DNA of 26,938 nt from an uncultured Mesorhizobium sp. (GTDB taxonomy: Bacteria; Pseudomonadota; Alphaproteobacteria; Rhizobiales; Rhizobiaceae): the NCBI GenBank assembly GCA_937958475.1, contig CALFXR010000235.1, positions 1-26,938 on the forward strand, read 5' to 3'. Each line of letters opens with the position of its first letter. The stretch's first letter is position 1. The position numbers and the translations under genes were made by a program. The notes beneath the pieces are model-generated. The model was given only the letters and a program-made list of their open reading frames with translations. It ran no database searches and had not been told where the DNA came from. Shown one piece after another: positions 1 through 8,957 of the stretch.

Positions 1-842
1 TAGACGGCGGCGAACAGGAACAGCCAGACCACGTCGACGAAGTGCCAGTACCAGGCGGCCGCCTCGAAGCCGAAATGCTGCTTCGGCGTGAAGTGTCCCG
101 CCATGGCGCGCAGCAGACAGACCAGCAGGAAGATCGTGCCGACCAGGACGTGGAAGCCGTGGAAGCCCGTCGCCATGAAGAAGGTGGCGCCGTAGATGGA
201 ATCTTTGAAGCCGAACGGAGCGTGGATGTACTCGTAGGCCTGAACGAAGGAGAACAGCACGCCGAGCGCAACCGTCAGGGTGAGGCCCCAGATCAGGCCC
301 TTGCGGTCGTCGTGCAGCAGCGCGTGGTGCGCCCAGGTCACCGTCGTTCCGGAGAGCAGCAGGATGATCGTGTTGTAGAGCGGCAGGTGGAAGGGATCGA
401 GGACCTCGATACCCTTCGGCGGCCACACGCCGCCGGTGAACTGCTCACGGGCGACCTGCGCAGCCTCGTTGGGGAACAGGCTGGCGTCGAAGAAAGCCCA
501 GAACCAGGCGACGAAGAACATCACCTCGGAGGCGATGAACATGATCATGCCGTAGCGCAGGTGAAGCGAGACGACGCGGGTATGGTGTCCCTCGTGGGCC
601 TCCCGGATCGTGTCCGCCCACCACGAGAACATGGTGTAGAGGACGATCAGCAGCCCGATGAAGAAGATCCAGGGCGTGGCGATGTTCAGCCCGAACAGGT
701 GGAACTCGTTGCCCTTGAGGTACTGCATCCAGGCAACGCCGCCGAGCGCCATGACGAGCGCGCCGACCGACCCGAGAAAGGGCCACGGGCTGGGATCGAT
801 GATGTGATAGTCGTGCTGTGGTTTGGCGTGGGCGTCGGCCAT
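1..842 (-). CDS. ctaE: Cytochrome c oxidase subunit III (partial, C-terminus beyond window)
   Basis: This is the third core subunit of the aa3-type terminal oxidase in the inner membrane; it carries no redox centre but stabilises subunit I. The protein begins MADAHAKPQHDYHIIDPSPW and shows the family's long hydrophobic helices, including WIFFIGLLIVLYTMFSWW and the MFFVAWFWAFF stretch followed by a loop with GGVWPPKGIEVLDPF. Histidine-rich segments such as VTWAHHAL and ATGFHGFHVLVGT are typical. About 280 codons are present; the frame is still open at base 1, so only the last few residues should be missing. The ATG is at 842-840, directly after ctaG on the same strand, so the two are almost certainly co-transcribed. 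Identification is secure. Confidence 0.96.
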   Translation of the reverse strand, partial: MADAHAKPQHDYHIIDPSPWPFLGSVGALVMALGGVAWMQYLKGNEFHLFGLNIATPWIFFIGLLIVLYTMFSWWADTIREAHEGHHTRVVSLHLRYGMIMFIASEVMFFVAWFWAFFDASLFPNEAAQVAREQFTGGVWPPKGIEVLDPFHLPLYNTIILLLSGTTVTWAHHALLHDDRKGLIWGLTLTVALGVLFSFVQAYEYIHAPFGFKDSIYGATFFMATGFHGFHVLVGTIFLLVCLLRAMAGHFTPKQHFGFEAAAWYWHFVDVVWLFLFAAV

Positions 843-843
843 T

Positions 844-1488
844 TTATCCCCCGAGTTTCCCGTCGGTATTCGTGGCGGTGTCGTTGTCTTCCCTCTGGGG
901 CGCCGAAGCAACGGGCCGGGCGCCTTCGATCGGGAAGAATGTGTAGGAAAGCGTGATGGTCTTGATATCCTTCAGCTCCGGCACGTCGACGATGTCGGGA
1001 TCGACATAGAAGACGACCGGCATGTCGAGCGACTCGCCGGGCGCAAGCGTCGTGTCGGTGAAGCAGAAGCACTCGACCTTGTTGAAGTAGGCACCGGCCA
1101 TTTCCGGCGTCACGTTGAATGTGGCGCGGCCGTAGGTGGGCACGTCGAAGTGGTTGACGGCCCGATAGGTGGCCTGCAGCGTCTCGCCGATGCGTCCCGT
1201 CATTTCCCGCGCGGCCGGCTGAAAATCCCAGGGCAGACCGCCGGCGACGTTGGCGTCGAAGCGGATGGTGATGGTGCGGTCGAGCACGCGGTCGGCATAG
1301 GTCTCGACACGCTGAGTCGTGCCGCCGTAGCCGGTCACCTGGCAGAACAGCTTGTAGAGCGGAACCGACGCATAGGCCATGCCGATCATGCCGGCGAAGA
1401 AGGCGAGGCACGCGCCCGCGACCAGCAGATTGGATCTCTGCTTCGCCGTCATCCCCTGCCCTGCCGAGCCGCCCAGCCGCATCGTCAC
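844..1488 (-). CDS. ctaG: Cytochrome c oxidase assembly protein CtaG (Cox11 family)
   Basis: CtaG/Cox11 is a membrane-anchored periplasmic copper chaperone that delivers copper to the CuB site of subunit I. The 214-residue protein has one N-terminal membrane helix (about residues 22-42, NLLVAGACLAFFAGMIGMAY) followed by SVPLYKLFCQVTGYGG, the conserved Cox11 entry motif. The copper-binding pair lies in VECFCFTD, and the segment DIKTITLSYTFF matches the family's C-terminal beta strands. Length is normal. The ATG overlaps the stop codon of the small upstream gene by four bases (ATGA), indicating translational coupling, and the stop lies just before ctaE. An in-frame alternative start is MTAKQRSN, twelve residues further in. 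Confidence 0.95.
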   Translation of the reverse strand: MTMRLGGSAGQGMTAKQRSNLLVAGACLAFFAGMIGMAYASVPLYKLFCQVTGYGGTTQRVETYADRVLDRTITIRFDANVAGGLPWDFQPAAREMTGRIGETLQATYRAVNHFDVPTYGRATFNVTPEMAGAYFNKVECFCFTDTTLAPGESLDMPVVFYVDPDIVDVPELKDIKTITLSYTFFPIEGARPVASAPQREDNDTATNTDGKLGG

Positions 1489-1628
1489 ATCGCCCTGTCC
1501 AGGATCGCCGGACCGAACTTGGCGATCGTCGCGACATAGAAGACGATCACGAGCACGCCGAGCGCGATGCCGATCGCGAGCGACCGGCTGCGCCGTGCCT
1601 TTCGCTGGGCTTCGGTGAGCGTCACCAT
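1485..1628 (-). CDS. Small single-helix cox-operon protein (CoxF-like)
   Basis: A 47-residue protein, MVTLTEAQRKARRSRSLAIG followed by one strong hydrophobic helix (roughly residues 17-38) and a short tail ending ILDRAM. Small one-helix genes between ctaB and ctaG are common in alphaproteobacterial oxidase operons and are often labelled CoxF or hypothetical; their role in oxidase assembly is assumed, not shown. The basic patch KARRSR before the helix suggests the N-terminus faces the cytoplasm. The ATG at 1628-1626 has GAGGAG nine bases upstream. A GTG at 1649-1647, one base after the ctaB stop, would add seven residues (VDEEPKD) and cannot be excluded. The stop overlaps the ctaG start by four bases. 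Confidence 0.8.
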   Translation of the reverse strand: MVTLTEAQRKARRSRSLAIGIALGVLVIVFYVATIAKFGPAILDRAM

Positions 1629-1650
1629 GTCCTTGGGCTCCTCGTCCACG

Positions 1651-2613
1651 TCAGATGCCCGCGAGCCCGGCCGCGCGCTCGTACACCGCATCGCCGAGGT
1701 AGGCCGCGAAGATGGCGAAGAGGTAGAGCAGCGAATAGGCGAACATCGCCTTGGCCGGCCGCATGACCCGGTCGCCATCGTTCATGACGAACACCTTCCA
1801 GGCGTAGTAGACGAACCCGGCGCCGAGCAGGACGGAGGTCACGCCGTAGAAGGCGGTGGTGAAGCCGAGCGCCCAGGGAAGCACCGCGACAGGCGCCACG
1901 ACCAGGGTGTAGGCGAAGATCTGCCGGCGCGTCGATGCAGCGCCGACGACGTTCGGCATCATCGGAATCCCGGCGCGCGCATAGTCTTCGCGCTTGAACA
2001 GCGCGAGCGCCCAGAAATGCGGCGGCGTCCACAGGAAGATGATGAGGAAGAGGATGACACTCTCGAGGCCGACGGAGCCGGTCGCCGCCGCCCAGCCGAT
2101 CATGGGCGGGAAGGCGCCCGCCGCGCCGCCGATGACGATGTTCTGCGGCGTGGAGCGCTTCAGCCACATCGTATAGACGACCGCGTAGAAAAAGATGGTG
2201 AAGGCGAGCAGCGATGCGGCGAGCCAGTTGACCAGCACGCCGAGCGTCATCACCGACAGGCCGGAGAGGACGAGGCCGAAGATCAGCGCCTCGCCAGGCT
2301 GGATCTTGCCTGCCGGCACCGGCCGTCCGGCCGTGCGCGACATCACGGCGTCGATGTCGGCGTCGTACCACATGTTGAGCGCACCCGACGCCCCGGCGCC
2401 GACCGCGATCGACAGGATCGCGATGACGGCAATCAGGGGATTGGGCGTGACCGGAGCCGCGAGCAGCCCGACGAAGGCGGTGAAGACGACGAGCGACATG
2501 ACGCGCGGCTTGAGCAGCGCGACGAAATCGCGGGCCGTCGCTTCCGACACGCGGAAGCGTCCGTCCTCGTATCCGCCGTTCTCGACAAGTGCCATCGGTA
2601 CTCGGTCCACCAT
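1651..2613 (-). CDS. ctaB: Protoheme IX farnesyltransferase (heme o synthase)
   Basis: This integral membrane UbiA-family prenyltransferase adds a farnesyl group to heme b to make heme o, the precursor of heme a for the neighbouring oxidase. The 320-residue protein has the first aspartate-rich motif in NMWYDADIDAVMSRT and the second region around the ERSTPQNIVIGG-type loop (read here as KRSTPQNIVIGGAAGAFPP), plus FLWTPPHFWALALFKREDY, all diagnostic for CyoE/CtaB. Multiple membrane helices fill the protein. The start could be the ATG at 2613 or MALVENGG at 2595; the latter has a GAG five bases upstream. It lies 54 bases after ctaD on the same strand. Confidence 0.96.
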   Translation of the reverse strand: MVDRVPMALVENGGYEDGRFRVSEATARDFVALLKPRVMSLVVFTAFVGLLAAPVTPNPLIAVIAILSIAVGAGASGALNMWYDADIDAVMSRTAGRPVPAGKIQPGEALIFGLVLSGLSVMTLGVLVNWLAASLLAFTIFFYAVVYTMWLKRSTPQNIVIGGAAGAFPPMIGWAAATGSVGLESVILFLIIFLWTPPHFWALALFKREDYARAGIPMMPNVVGAASTRRQIFAYTLVVAPVAVLPWALGFTTAFYGVTSVLLGAGFVYYAWKVFVMNDGDRVMRPAKAMFAYSLLYLFAIFAAYLGDAVYERAAGLAGI

Positions 2614-2667
2614 TTCCGGACAGAACCGCCGGTTACGCCGGCGGTTCCCAATTCAGTTCGTGCAGCC

Positions 2668-4317
2668 TCAGCGAATCTTCGGCAGCTGCTCCCACTGGTG
2701 GTAGGGCGGCGGCGACGACAGCTGCCATTCGAGCGTCGTGGCACCCTCGCCCCACGGGTTCGGTCCGGCGATGCGCTTCTTCGAGAACGCCTCGTAGACG
2801 CCGTAGAGGAACACGAACATGCCGACCGCGGAGATGTAGGAGCCGTAGGACGACACCATGTTCCAGCCGGCGAAGGCGTCCGGATAGTCGATGTAGCGAC
2901 GCGGCATGCCGGCCAGCCCGAGGAAGTGCTGCGGAAAGAACACCAGGTTCACGCCGACGAAGGTCACCCAGAAATGCAGCCGGGCGATGAACGGCGAGTA
3001 CATGTAGCCGGTCATCTTGGGGAACCAGTAGTACCAGGCGGCGAAGATGGCGAACACCGCGCCCAGCGACAGCACGTAATGGAAGTGGGCGACCACGTAG
3101 TAGGTGTCGTGGAAGGAGCGGTCGAGGCCGGCATTGGCGAGCTGCACGCCGGTGACGCCGCCCACCGTGAACAGGAAGATGAAGCCGATGGCCCACAGCA
3201 TCGGCGTGCGGAAGGTGATGGAGCCGCCCCACATGGTGGCGATCCACGAGAAGATCTTCACGCCGGTCGGCACCGCGATGACCATCGTGGCGAAGACGAA
3301 GTAGCGCTGCGTGTCGAGCGACAGGCCGGTCGTGTACATGTGGTGCGCCCACACGATGAAGCCGACCGCGCCGATGGCGACCATGGCGTAGGCCATGCCG
3401 AGGTAGCCGAACACCGGCTTCTTCGAGAAGGTCGAGACGATGTGGCTGACGATGCCGAAGCCCGGCAGGATCAGGATGTACACTTCCGGGTGACCGAAGA
3501 ACCAGAACAGGTGCTGGAACAGGATCGGGTCGCCGCCGCCTTCGGGCGCGAAGAACGCCGTGCCGAAGTTGCGGTCGGTCAGAAGCATGGTGATGCCGCC
3601 GGCGAGCACGGGCAGCGACAGCAGCAGCAGGAAGGCGGTGATCAGCACGGACCAGGCGAACAGCGGCATCTTGTGCAGCGTCATGCCGGGCGCACGCATG
3701 TTGAAGATCGTGGTGATGAAGTTGATCGCGCCGAGGATCGACGACGCACCGGCGATGTGCAGCGCCAGGATCGCCATGTCCATCGCCGGGCCGGGCTGGC
3801 CGCTGGTAGACAGCGGCGGATAGATCGTCCAGCCGCCGCCGACGCCGAATCCGCCGGTCGGGCCGGGAACGAACATCGACAGGAAGAGCAGGATGAAGGC
3901 CGGAGGAAGCAGCCAGAAGGAGATGTTGTTCATGCGCGGGAACGCCATGTCCGGCGCGCCGATCATGATCGGCACCATCCAGTTGGCGAAGCCACCGATG
4001 AGCGCCGGCATGACCATGAAGAAGATCATGATCAGCGCGTGGGCGGTGGTGAACACATTGTACATGTGCTTGCCGCCATCGATCGCCGCGTCGCCCTCGA
4101 AGCCGTAGACCATCGCGGCGAGGCCGTGGAAGATCTGGATCCCCGGCTCCTGGAGTTCCATTCGCATGACGACCGACAGGATCGCCCCGATGACGCCCGC
4201 GCAGATGGCGAAGATCAGGTAGAGCGTGCCGATGTCCTTGTGGTTGGTCGAGTTGACCCACCGCACCCAGCCGCGAGGCTTGTGGTCGTGGTGTTCGTGA
4301 GCTGCAGCGCCTGCCAT
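2668..4317 (-). CDS. ctaD: Cytochrome c oxidase subunit I, aa3 type
   Basis: The catalytic subunit carrying heme a and the heme a3-CuB oxygen-reduction centre. In the 549-residue protein the expected residues are present: H93 (heme a), the D-channel aspartate D123 in APDMAFPRMNN, the CuB histidine and cross-linked tyrosine in GHPEVY (H276, Y280) with E278, the H325-H326 pair, the K-channel lysine K354 in TGVKIFSW, and H411/H413 in VAHFHY. The E278-containing motif places it in the A1 class of proton-pumping oxidases. The start MAGAAAHEHHDHKPRGW is chosen because it fits the family N-terminus and has GGAG upstream, although the frame stays open far upstream over ctaC. Confidence 0.98.
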   Translation of the reverse strand: MAGAAAHEHHDHKPRGWVRWVNSTNHKDIGTLYLIFAICAGVIGAILSVVMRMELQEPGIQIFHGLAAMVYGFEGDAAIDGGKHMYNVFTTAHALIMIFFMVMPALIGGFANWMVPIMIGAPDMAFPRMNNISFWLLPPAFILLFLSMFVPGPTGGFGVGGGWTIYPPLSTSGQPGPAMDMAILALHIAGASSILGAINFITTIFNMRAPGMTLHKMPLFAWSVLITAFLLLLSLPVLAGGITMLLTDRNFGTAFFAPEGGGDPILFQHLFWFFGHPEVYILILPGFGIVSHIVSTFSKKPVFGYLGMAYAMVAIGAVGFIVWAHHMYTTGLSLDTQRYFVFATMVIAVPTGVKIFSWIATMWGGSITFRTPMLWAIGFIFLFTVGGVTGVQLANAGLDRSFHDTYYVVAHFHYVLSLGAVFAIFAAWYYWFPKMTGYMYSPFIARLHFWVTFVGVNLVFFPQHFLGLAGMPRRYIDYPDAFAGWNMVSSYGSYISAVGMFVFLYGVYEAFSKKRIAGPNPWGEGATTLEWQLSSPPPYHQWEQLPKIR

Positions 4318-4352
4318 TTTCCGCTCCGTATTCTCCCTCGGCGATCCGGCAA

Positions 4353-5219
4353 TCAGTTGCCGGCGACCGCCACCGTTCCGTCTTCGCCAGCCGACGCCAT
4401 CAGCGCCTTGTTGGCACCCGCGAGATCGCTCTTCGCGGCGGCCAGCCAGCTGTTGTACTGTTCTTCCGAGACGACCCGGATCGCGATCGGCATGTAGGCG
4501 TGGTCCTTGCCGCAGAGCTCGGAGCACTGGCCGTAGTAGAGGCCTTCCTTTTCCGCCTTGAAGAAGGTCTCGTTGATGCGGCCGGGAACCGCGTCGACCT
4601 TGACGCCAAAGGCGGGCATGGCGAACGCATGGATGACGTCCGACGCGGTCACGAGGACGCGGGTGGTGACGTTGACCGGAACGACGAGCTCGTTGTCGAC
4701 CGCGAGCAGGCGGGGATAGTGCGCGACATCCTCCTTGCCGTAGGCGGCGCGATCCGTTTCCGGAAGCAGGGCGGAATTGAAACCGAGCGGATCGTCGGAC
4801 TGGTACTCGTAGTCCCAGTTCCACTGGTTGGCGGTCGCCTTGATCGTCAGCTTGGGCTCCTCCGGCGGCGTGTACTGCGCGGTCAGGAGCTGGAAGGACG
4901 GCACGGCGATCGCCAGAAGGACGACGACGGGCCCGACGGTCCAGACCACCTCGATCATGGTGTTGTGGCTGGTCCGCGACGGCGTCGGGTTCGCGCTCGC
5001 GCGGAACCTCACGATGCAATAGGCGAGCAGGGCGAGCACGAGGAGCGTGATCGGCACGATGAACCACAACGTGTACTGCTCGAACCAGGAAATCTGCGCC
5101 ATGATCTGCGTGGCCGCCGGCTGCATGCCGATCTGCCACGGGGTCGGCTGCGCTGCGAAGGCCGCCGTCCCGGAAAGCACCGCCATCGAGGCGCCGGCGC
5201 CCGCGAATATCTTCTTCAT
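4353..5219 (-). CDS. ctaC: Cytochrome c oxidase subunit II
   Basis: Subunit II receives electrons from cytochrome c through a binuclear CuA centre on the periplasmic side. The protein has a signal sequence (MKKIFAGAG... to TAAFAAQ), two membrane helices (FIVPITLLVLALLAYCIV and VVWTVGPVVVLLAIAV), the aromatic loop NQWNWDYEY that passes electrons, and the CuA ligands in DVIHAF and CSELCGKDHAYMP. The MKK start at 5219 gives a normal signal peptide; in-frame ATGs at 5228 and 5237 are possible, since GGGAG and AGGG lie in this stretch and none is ideally spaced. It is the first gene of the oxidase operon, with ctaD 35 bases downstream. Confidence 0.97.
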   Translation of the reverse strand: MKKIFAGAGASMAVLSGTAAFAAQPTPWQIGMQPAATQIMAQISWFEQYTLWFIVPITLLVLALLAYCIVRFRASANPTPSRTSHNTMIEVVWTVGPVVVLLAIAVPSFQLLTAQYTPPEEPKLTIKATANQWNWDYEYQSDDPLGFNSALLPETDRAAYGKEDVAHYPRLLAVDNELVVPVNVTTRVLVTASDVIHAFAMPAFGVKVDAVPGRINETFFKAEKEGLYYGQCSELCGKDHAYMPIAIRVVSEEQYNSWLAAAKSDLAGANKALMASAGEDGTVAVAGN

Positions 5220-5603
5220 TTCCCTCATATCTCCCATCCTGCCGGGTTCGCGCCACCCGGCCGTCGCGGAACGTTACGGGTATGGAATCCCGCCGATCTT
5301 TCCGCGTTCAAACCATACTCTCTTTCAGACCGCAAGAAAGGAGGACGACAATCCGTGCGGCATTTTTGCGCGCGACGACACGTCCGCCCCACCCTCCGCC
5401 AAACGCGCGAAGGACGGTGCCGCAAGGGCACCTGCTCAGACCTCAGAGGACGGTCCGCGGCTTCCCGGCGTCGCAATTCGGGCGGAATCTTGCGTTGAAA
5501 AGCCGGTCGGCGGGCGCCGAACGCGCCGTGTTGCGCCGGCGGCTTGTCCTTTACATGGAAGCGCCGGTCAATAGAGTGCCGTGATTCGCAACGGAGCCGA
5601 GAC
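5220..5603. other. Intergenic divergent control region between ctaC and the IalB-family gene
   Basis: This 384-base stretch separates the leftward oxidase operon from rightward genes and must hold promoters for both. I see no convincing gene. An AAAGGAGG at 5337-5344 precedes a 47-codon GTG frame ending at 5498, but its arginine-rich product looks like noise. A weak sigma70-like element CTTGTC (5543-5548) with CAATAG about 20 bases downstream could serve the plus-strand gene. No tRNA or riboswitch fold is evident by eye. Confidence 0.5.
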
Positions 5604-6113
5604 ATGCAGGGATTGTTGAAGCCGCTGGGATGGATCGCCCTCGCCTTCGCCACGGCGTCGTCCTTTCCGGCCGCCGCGCAGCAGACCGGCACGGTGAAGT
5701 CGACCCACGGCGCGTGGTCGATCATCTGCGACACGCCGGCGGGGGCCTCAACCGAACAATGCGCGATGATGCAGAACGTCGTCGCCGAGGACCGGACCGA
5801 GATCGGCCTGTCGGTCGTCGTTCTGCGCACGGCGGACAACAAGGCGGAAATCCTGCGCGTGCTCGCCCCGCTCGGCGTGTTGCTGCCCAATGGCCTGGGC
5901 CTCAACGTCGATGGCAAGGACATCGGCCGCGCCTATTTCGTCCGCTGCTTCCAGGACGGCTGCTATGCCGAGGTGATCCTGGAGAAGCCGCTGCTCGATA
6001 CGCTCAAGGCGGGCGTCTCCGCCACCTTCATCGTCTTCCAGACTCCGGAAGAAGGCATCGGCATTCCCGTCGATCTGAAGGGTTTTGCCGAAGGTTTCGC
6101 CGCGCTTCCCTGA
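5604..6113 (+). CDS. Invasion-associated locus B (IalB) family protein
   Basis: A 169-residue exported protein with a signal sequence (MQGLLKPLGWIALAFATASS, cleavage near PAAAQQ) and the IalB-family core: HGAWSIICDTPAG, EQCAMMQNV, LLPNGLGLNVDG and a cysteine pair in VRCFQDGCYAE. IalB was first linked to erythrocyte invasion in Bartonella, but most rhizobial members are free-living periplasmic proteins of unknown biochemical role, so virulence should not be inferred. The ATG at 5604 is preferred over an upstream in-frame ATG because it gives the signal peptide and has GGAG eight bases upstream. It is divergent from ctaC and is followed by another small exported protein. Confidence 0.88.
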   Translation: MQGLLKPLGWIALAFATASSFPAAAQQTGTVKSTHGAWSIICDTPAGASTEQCAMMQNVVAEDRTEIGLSVVVLRTADNKAEILRVLAPLGVLLPNGLGLNVDGKDIGRAYFVRCFQDGCYAEVILEKPLLDTLKAGVSATFIVFQTPEEGIGIPVDLKGFAEGFAALP

Positions 6114-6123
6114 CGTCCCTCCC

Positions 6124-6156
6124 CTTGCGGAATCCCGGATTTCGGCGCAAGCTTTT
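6124..6156 (+). terminator. Possible weak terminator after the IalB-family gene
   Basis: CTTGCG (6124-6129) and CGCAAG (6146-6151) form a six-base-pair stem, followed at once by a short T run (CTTTTC). The loop is long (16 bases) and the stem short, so termination would be partial at best. Placement ten bases after the stop codon supports the reading. Confidence 0.35.
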
Positions 6157-6185
6157 CGCATAGATGCTCGGGGGACTTTCGGGCC

Positions 6186-6644
6186 ATGCGTCAGACTAGG
6201 GTCCTGCTTTGCGCCGTGGGATTCACGGTGCTTTCGGCTCATGCCGCTCTTTCCGAGGACGTCCTGCTTCACCCGGATCCCGACCTGATCCTCGACGTCG
6301 CCAAGGGCTTCGGTTCGGCGGAACTGACCGAGGATTCGTCGGGCGATCCGATGATCAAGGGTCGGATGCAGGGGTTGAAGTACGTGGTCTTCTTCTACGG
6401 CTGCAAAGACGGCGCGAACTGCCGCTCGATTCAGTTCTCGGCGGGCTACACGGACGAGTTCTCTGCCGAGCGCGCCAACGAGTGGAACCTCAAGTATCGC
6501 TGGATTCGCGCCTACACGAAGGAAGGTTCCAACTTCAAGATGGACGTCGACTTCGCCGGCGGCATCACGAAAGCCAATTTAGAGGCGCAGTTCGCGACGT
6601 GGGAATCCTTCGTCGGCGACATCAAGGATTTCGTAGCCGAGTAG
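6186..6644 (+). CDS. YbjN domain-containing exported protein
   Basis: A 152-residue protein with an N-terminal signal sequence (MRQTRVLLCAVGFTVLSAHA, probable cleavage before LSED). The body, HPDPDLILDVAKGFGSAELTE followed by GLKYVVFFYGCKDGANCRSIQFSAGY and NEWNLKYRWIRAY, matches the YbjN-type fold (PF10722), described as a putative sensory transduction regulator and structurally related to type III secretion chaperones. Its cysteine pair (GCKDGANC) may form a disulfide in the periplasm. It follows the IalB-family gene on the same strand with a gap of about 70 bases. The exact function is unknown; family assignment is from pattern memory only. Confidence 0.75.
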   Translation: MRQTRVLLCAVGFTVLSAHAALSEDVLLHPDPDLILDVAKGFGSAELTEDSSGDPMIKGRMQGLKYVVFFYGCKDGANCRSIQFSAGYTDEFSAERANEWNLKYRWIRAYTKEGSNFKMDVDFAGGITKANLEAQFATWESFVGDIKDFVAE

Positions 6645-6692
6645 CCGAACACCCCGCGGCAGGCGTGGAGCGGCGGTGGACCCGGTGGTGGT

Positions 6693-6736
6693 GCCGGTCG
6701 AGGCCGGTCGCCTCCCTGAGGCGACGCGCGACCGGC
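6693..6736. repeat. Nested palindrome (compound hairpin) between the YbjN-like gene and tldD
   Basis: Outer arms GCCGGTCG (6693-6700) and CGACCGGC (6729-6736) pair perfectly. Inside them GTCGCCTC (6707-6714) and GAGGCGAC (6718-6725) pair perfectly around a CCT loop. The element has no T run, so it may be a factor-dependent terminator, a 3'-end stabiliser or a REP-like sequence. Confidence 0.6.
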
Positions 6737-6766
6737 GCGGTTGCGCGTCCCGGTCGGAAACCCTAG

Positions 6767-8203
<1,437 letters not shown>

Positions 8204-8239
8204 GACGCAGCAGCGCGTCATTCACGATCGAGGCGTTTC

Positions 8240-8953
8240 GTGCAGCCCCCCAGCTCCCTCTTCATCCTCACCGGGGCCGGCATCTCGGCCGAATCGGGCA
8301 TGGAGACCTTTCGCGACCGGCGCGGCATCTGGTCGAGGGTAGACCACAACGAGGTCGCCACGCCGCAAGGCTTCGCGCGCAACCCGGCGAAGGTCTACGA
8401 TTTCTACAACGAGCGCCGGCGCAATCTGCGCGACGTCTATCCCAACGCGGCGCATCACGCGCTGGCGCGACTGGAGGCGGGATTCAAGGGTCGCTTCCTG
8501 TTGGTCACCCAGAACGTCGACGACCTCCACGAATCCGCCGGCTCGCGCAAGCTCGTGCACATGCACGGCGAACTGCGCTCCGCACTCTGCCAGGGTTGCG
8601 CGAAGCGCTGCCGCTGGGGCGGCGACATGGACATCAACTCCGAGTGCCCGCATTGCAGCCTGCGCGGCAGGATGCGGCCCGACATCGTGTGGTTCGGCGA
8701 GTTTCCCTACCACATGGACGAGATCCACGCCGCGCTGGCCACGGCCGACCTGTTCGTCGCGATCGGCACGTCGGGGAGCGTCTATCCGGCCGCGGCCTTC
8801 GTCAAGGAAGCGCGCATGAACGGCGCACGCACGCTGGAACTGAACCTCGAGCCGTCCGACCTGGTCGGCGACTTCGACGAGGCCGTCCATGGCAAGGCGA
8901 GCGAGATCGTGCCGGCTTTCGTCGACCGCCTACTCGCCGGCGAGGCGGTCTGA
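8240..8953 (+). CDS. cobB: NAD-dependent protein deacylase (sirtuin, class III-like)
   Basis: A Sir2-family enzyme that removes acyl groups from lysines using NAD. The 237-residue protein has the NAD motif GAGISAESGMETFRD (12-26), TQNVD (90-94), the catalytic histidine H109 in HMHG and four zinc cysteines (C117, C120, C136, C139). The pair Y56 and R59 in FYNERR is the signature that lets SIRT5 and E. coli CobB accept succinyl- and malonyl-lysine, so desuccinylase activity is likely. The start is a GTG with GAGG six bases upstream. It follows tldD closely and ends four bases before the convergent methyltransferase stop, so there is no room for a terminator. Confidence 0.94.
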   Translation: MQPPSSLFILTGAGISAESGMETFRDRRGIWSRVDHNEVATPQGFARNPAKVYDFYNERRRNLRDVYPNAAHHALARLEAGFKGRFLLVTQNVDDLHESAGSRKLVHMHGELRSALCQGCAKRCRWGGDMDINSECPHCSLRGRMRPDIVWFGEFPYHMDEIHAALATADLFVAIGTSGSVYPAAAFVKEARMNGARTLELNLEPSDLVGDFDEAVHGKASEIVPAFVDRLLAGEAV

Positions 8954-8957
8954 CGGA

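Noticed and set aside
1567..4497. Very long plus-strand open frame opposite ctaB and ctaD
   Set aside because: It lies antisense to well-identified oxidase genes. Its product is rich in Arg, Asp, Glu and His with no domain, as expected from the complement of high-GC coding sequence.
5337..5498. AAAGGAGG followed by a 47-codon GTG frame upstream of the IalB-family gene
   Set aside because: The Shine-Dalgarno is excellent, but the product is an arginine-rich string typical of non-coding high-GC DNA, and no promoter is visible.
5604..6113. Virulence or invasion function for the IalB-family protein
   Set aside because: The family is widespread in non-pathogenic alphaproteobacteria; the name comes from one Bartonella locus.
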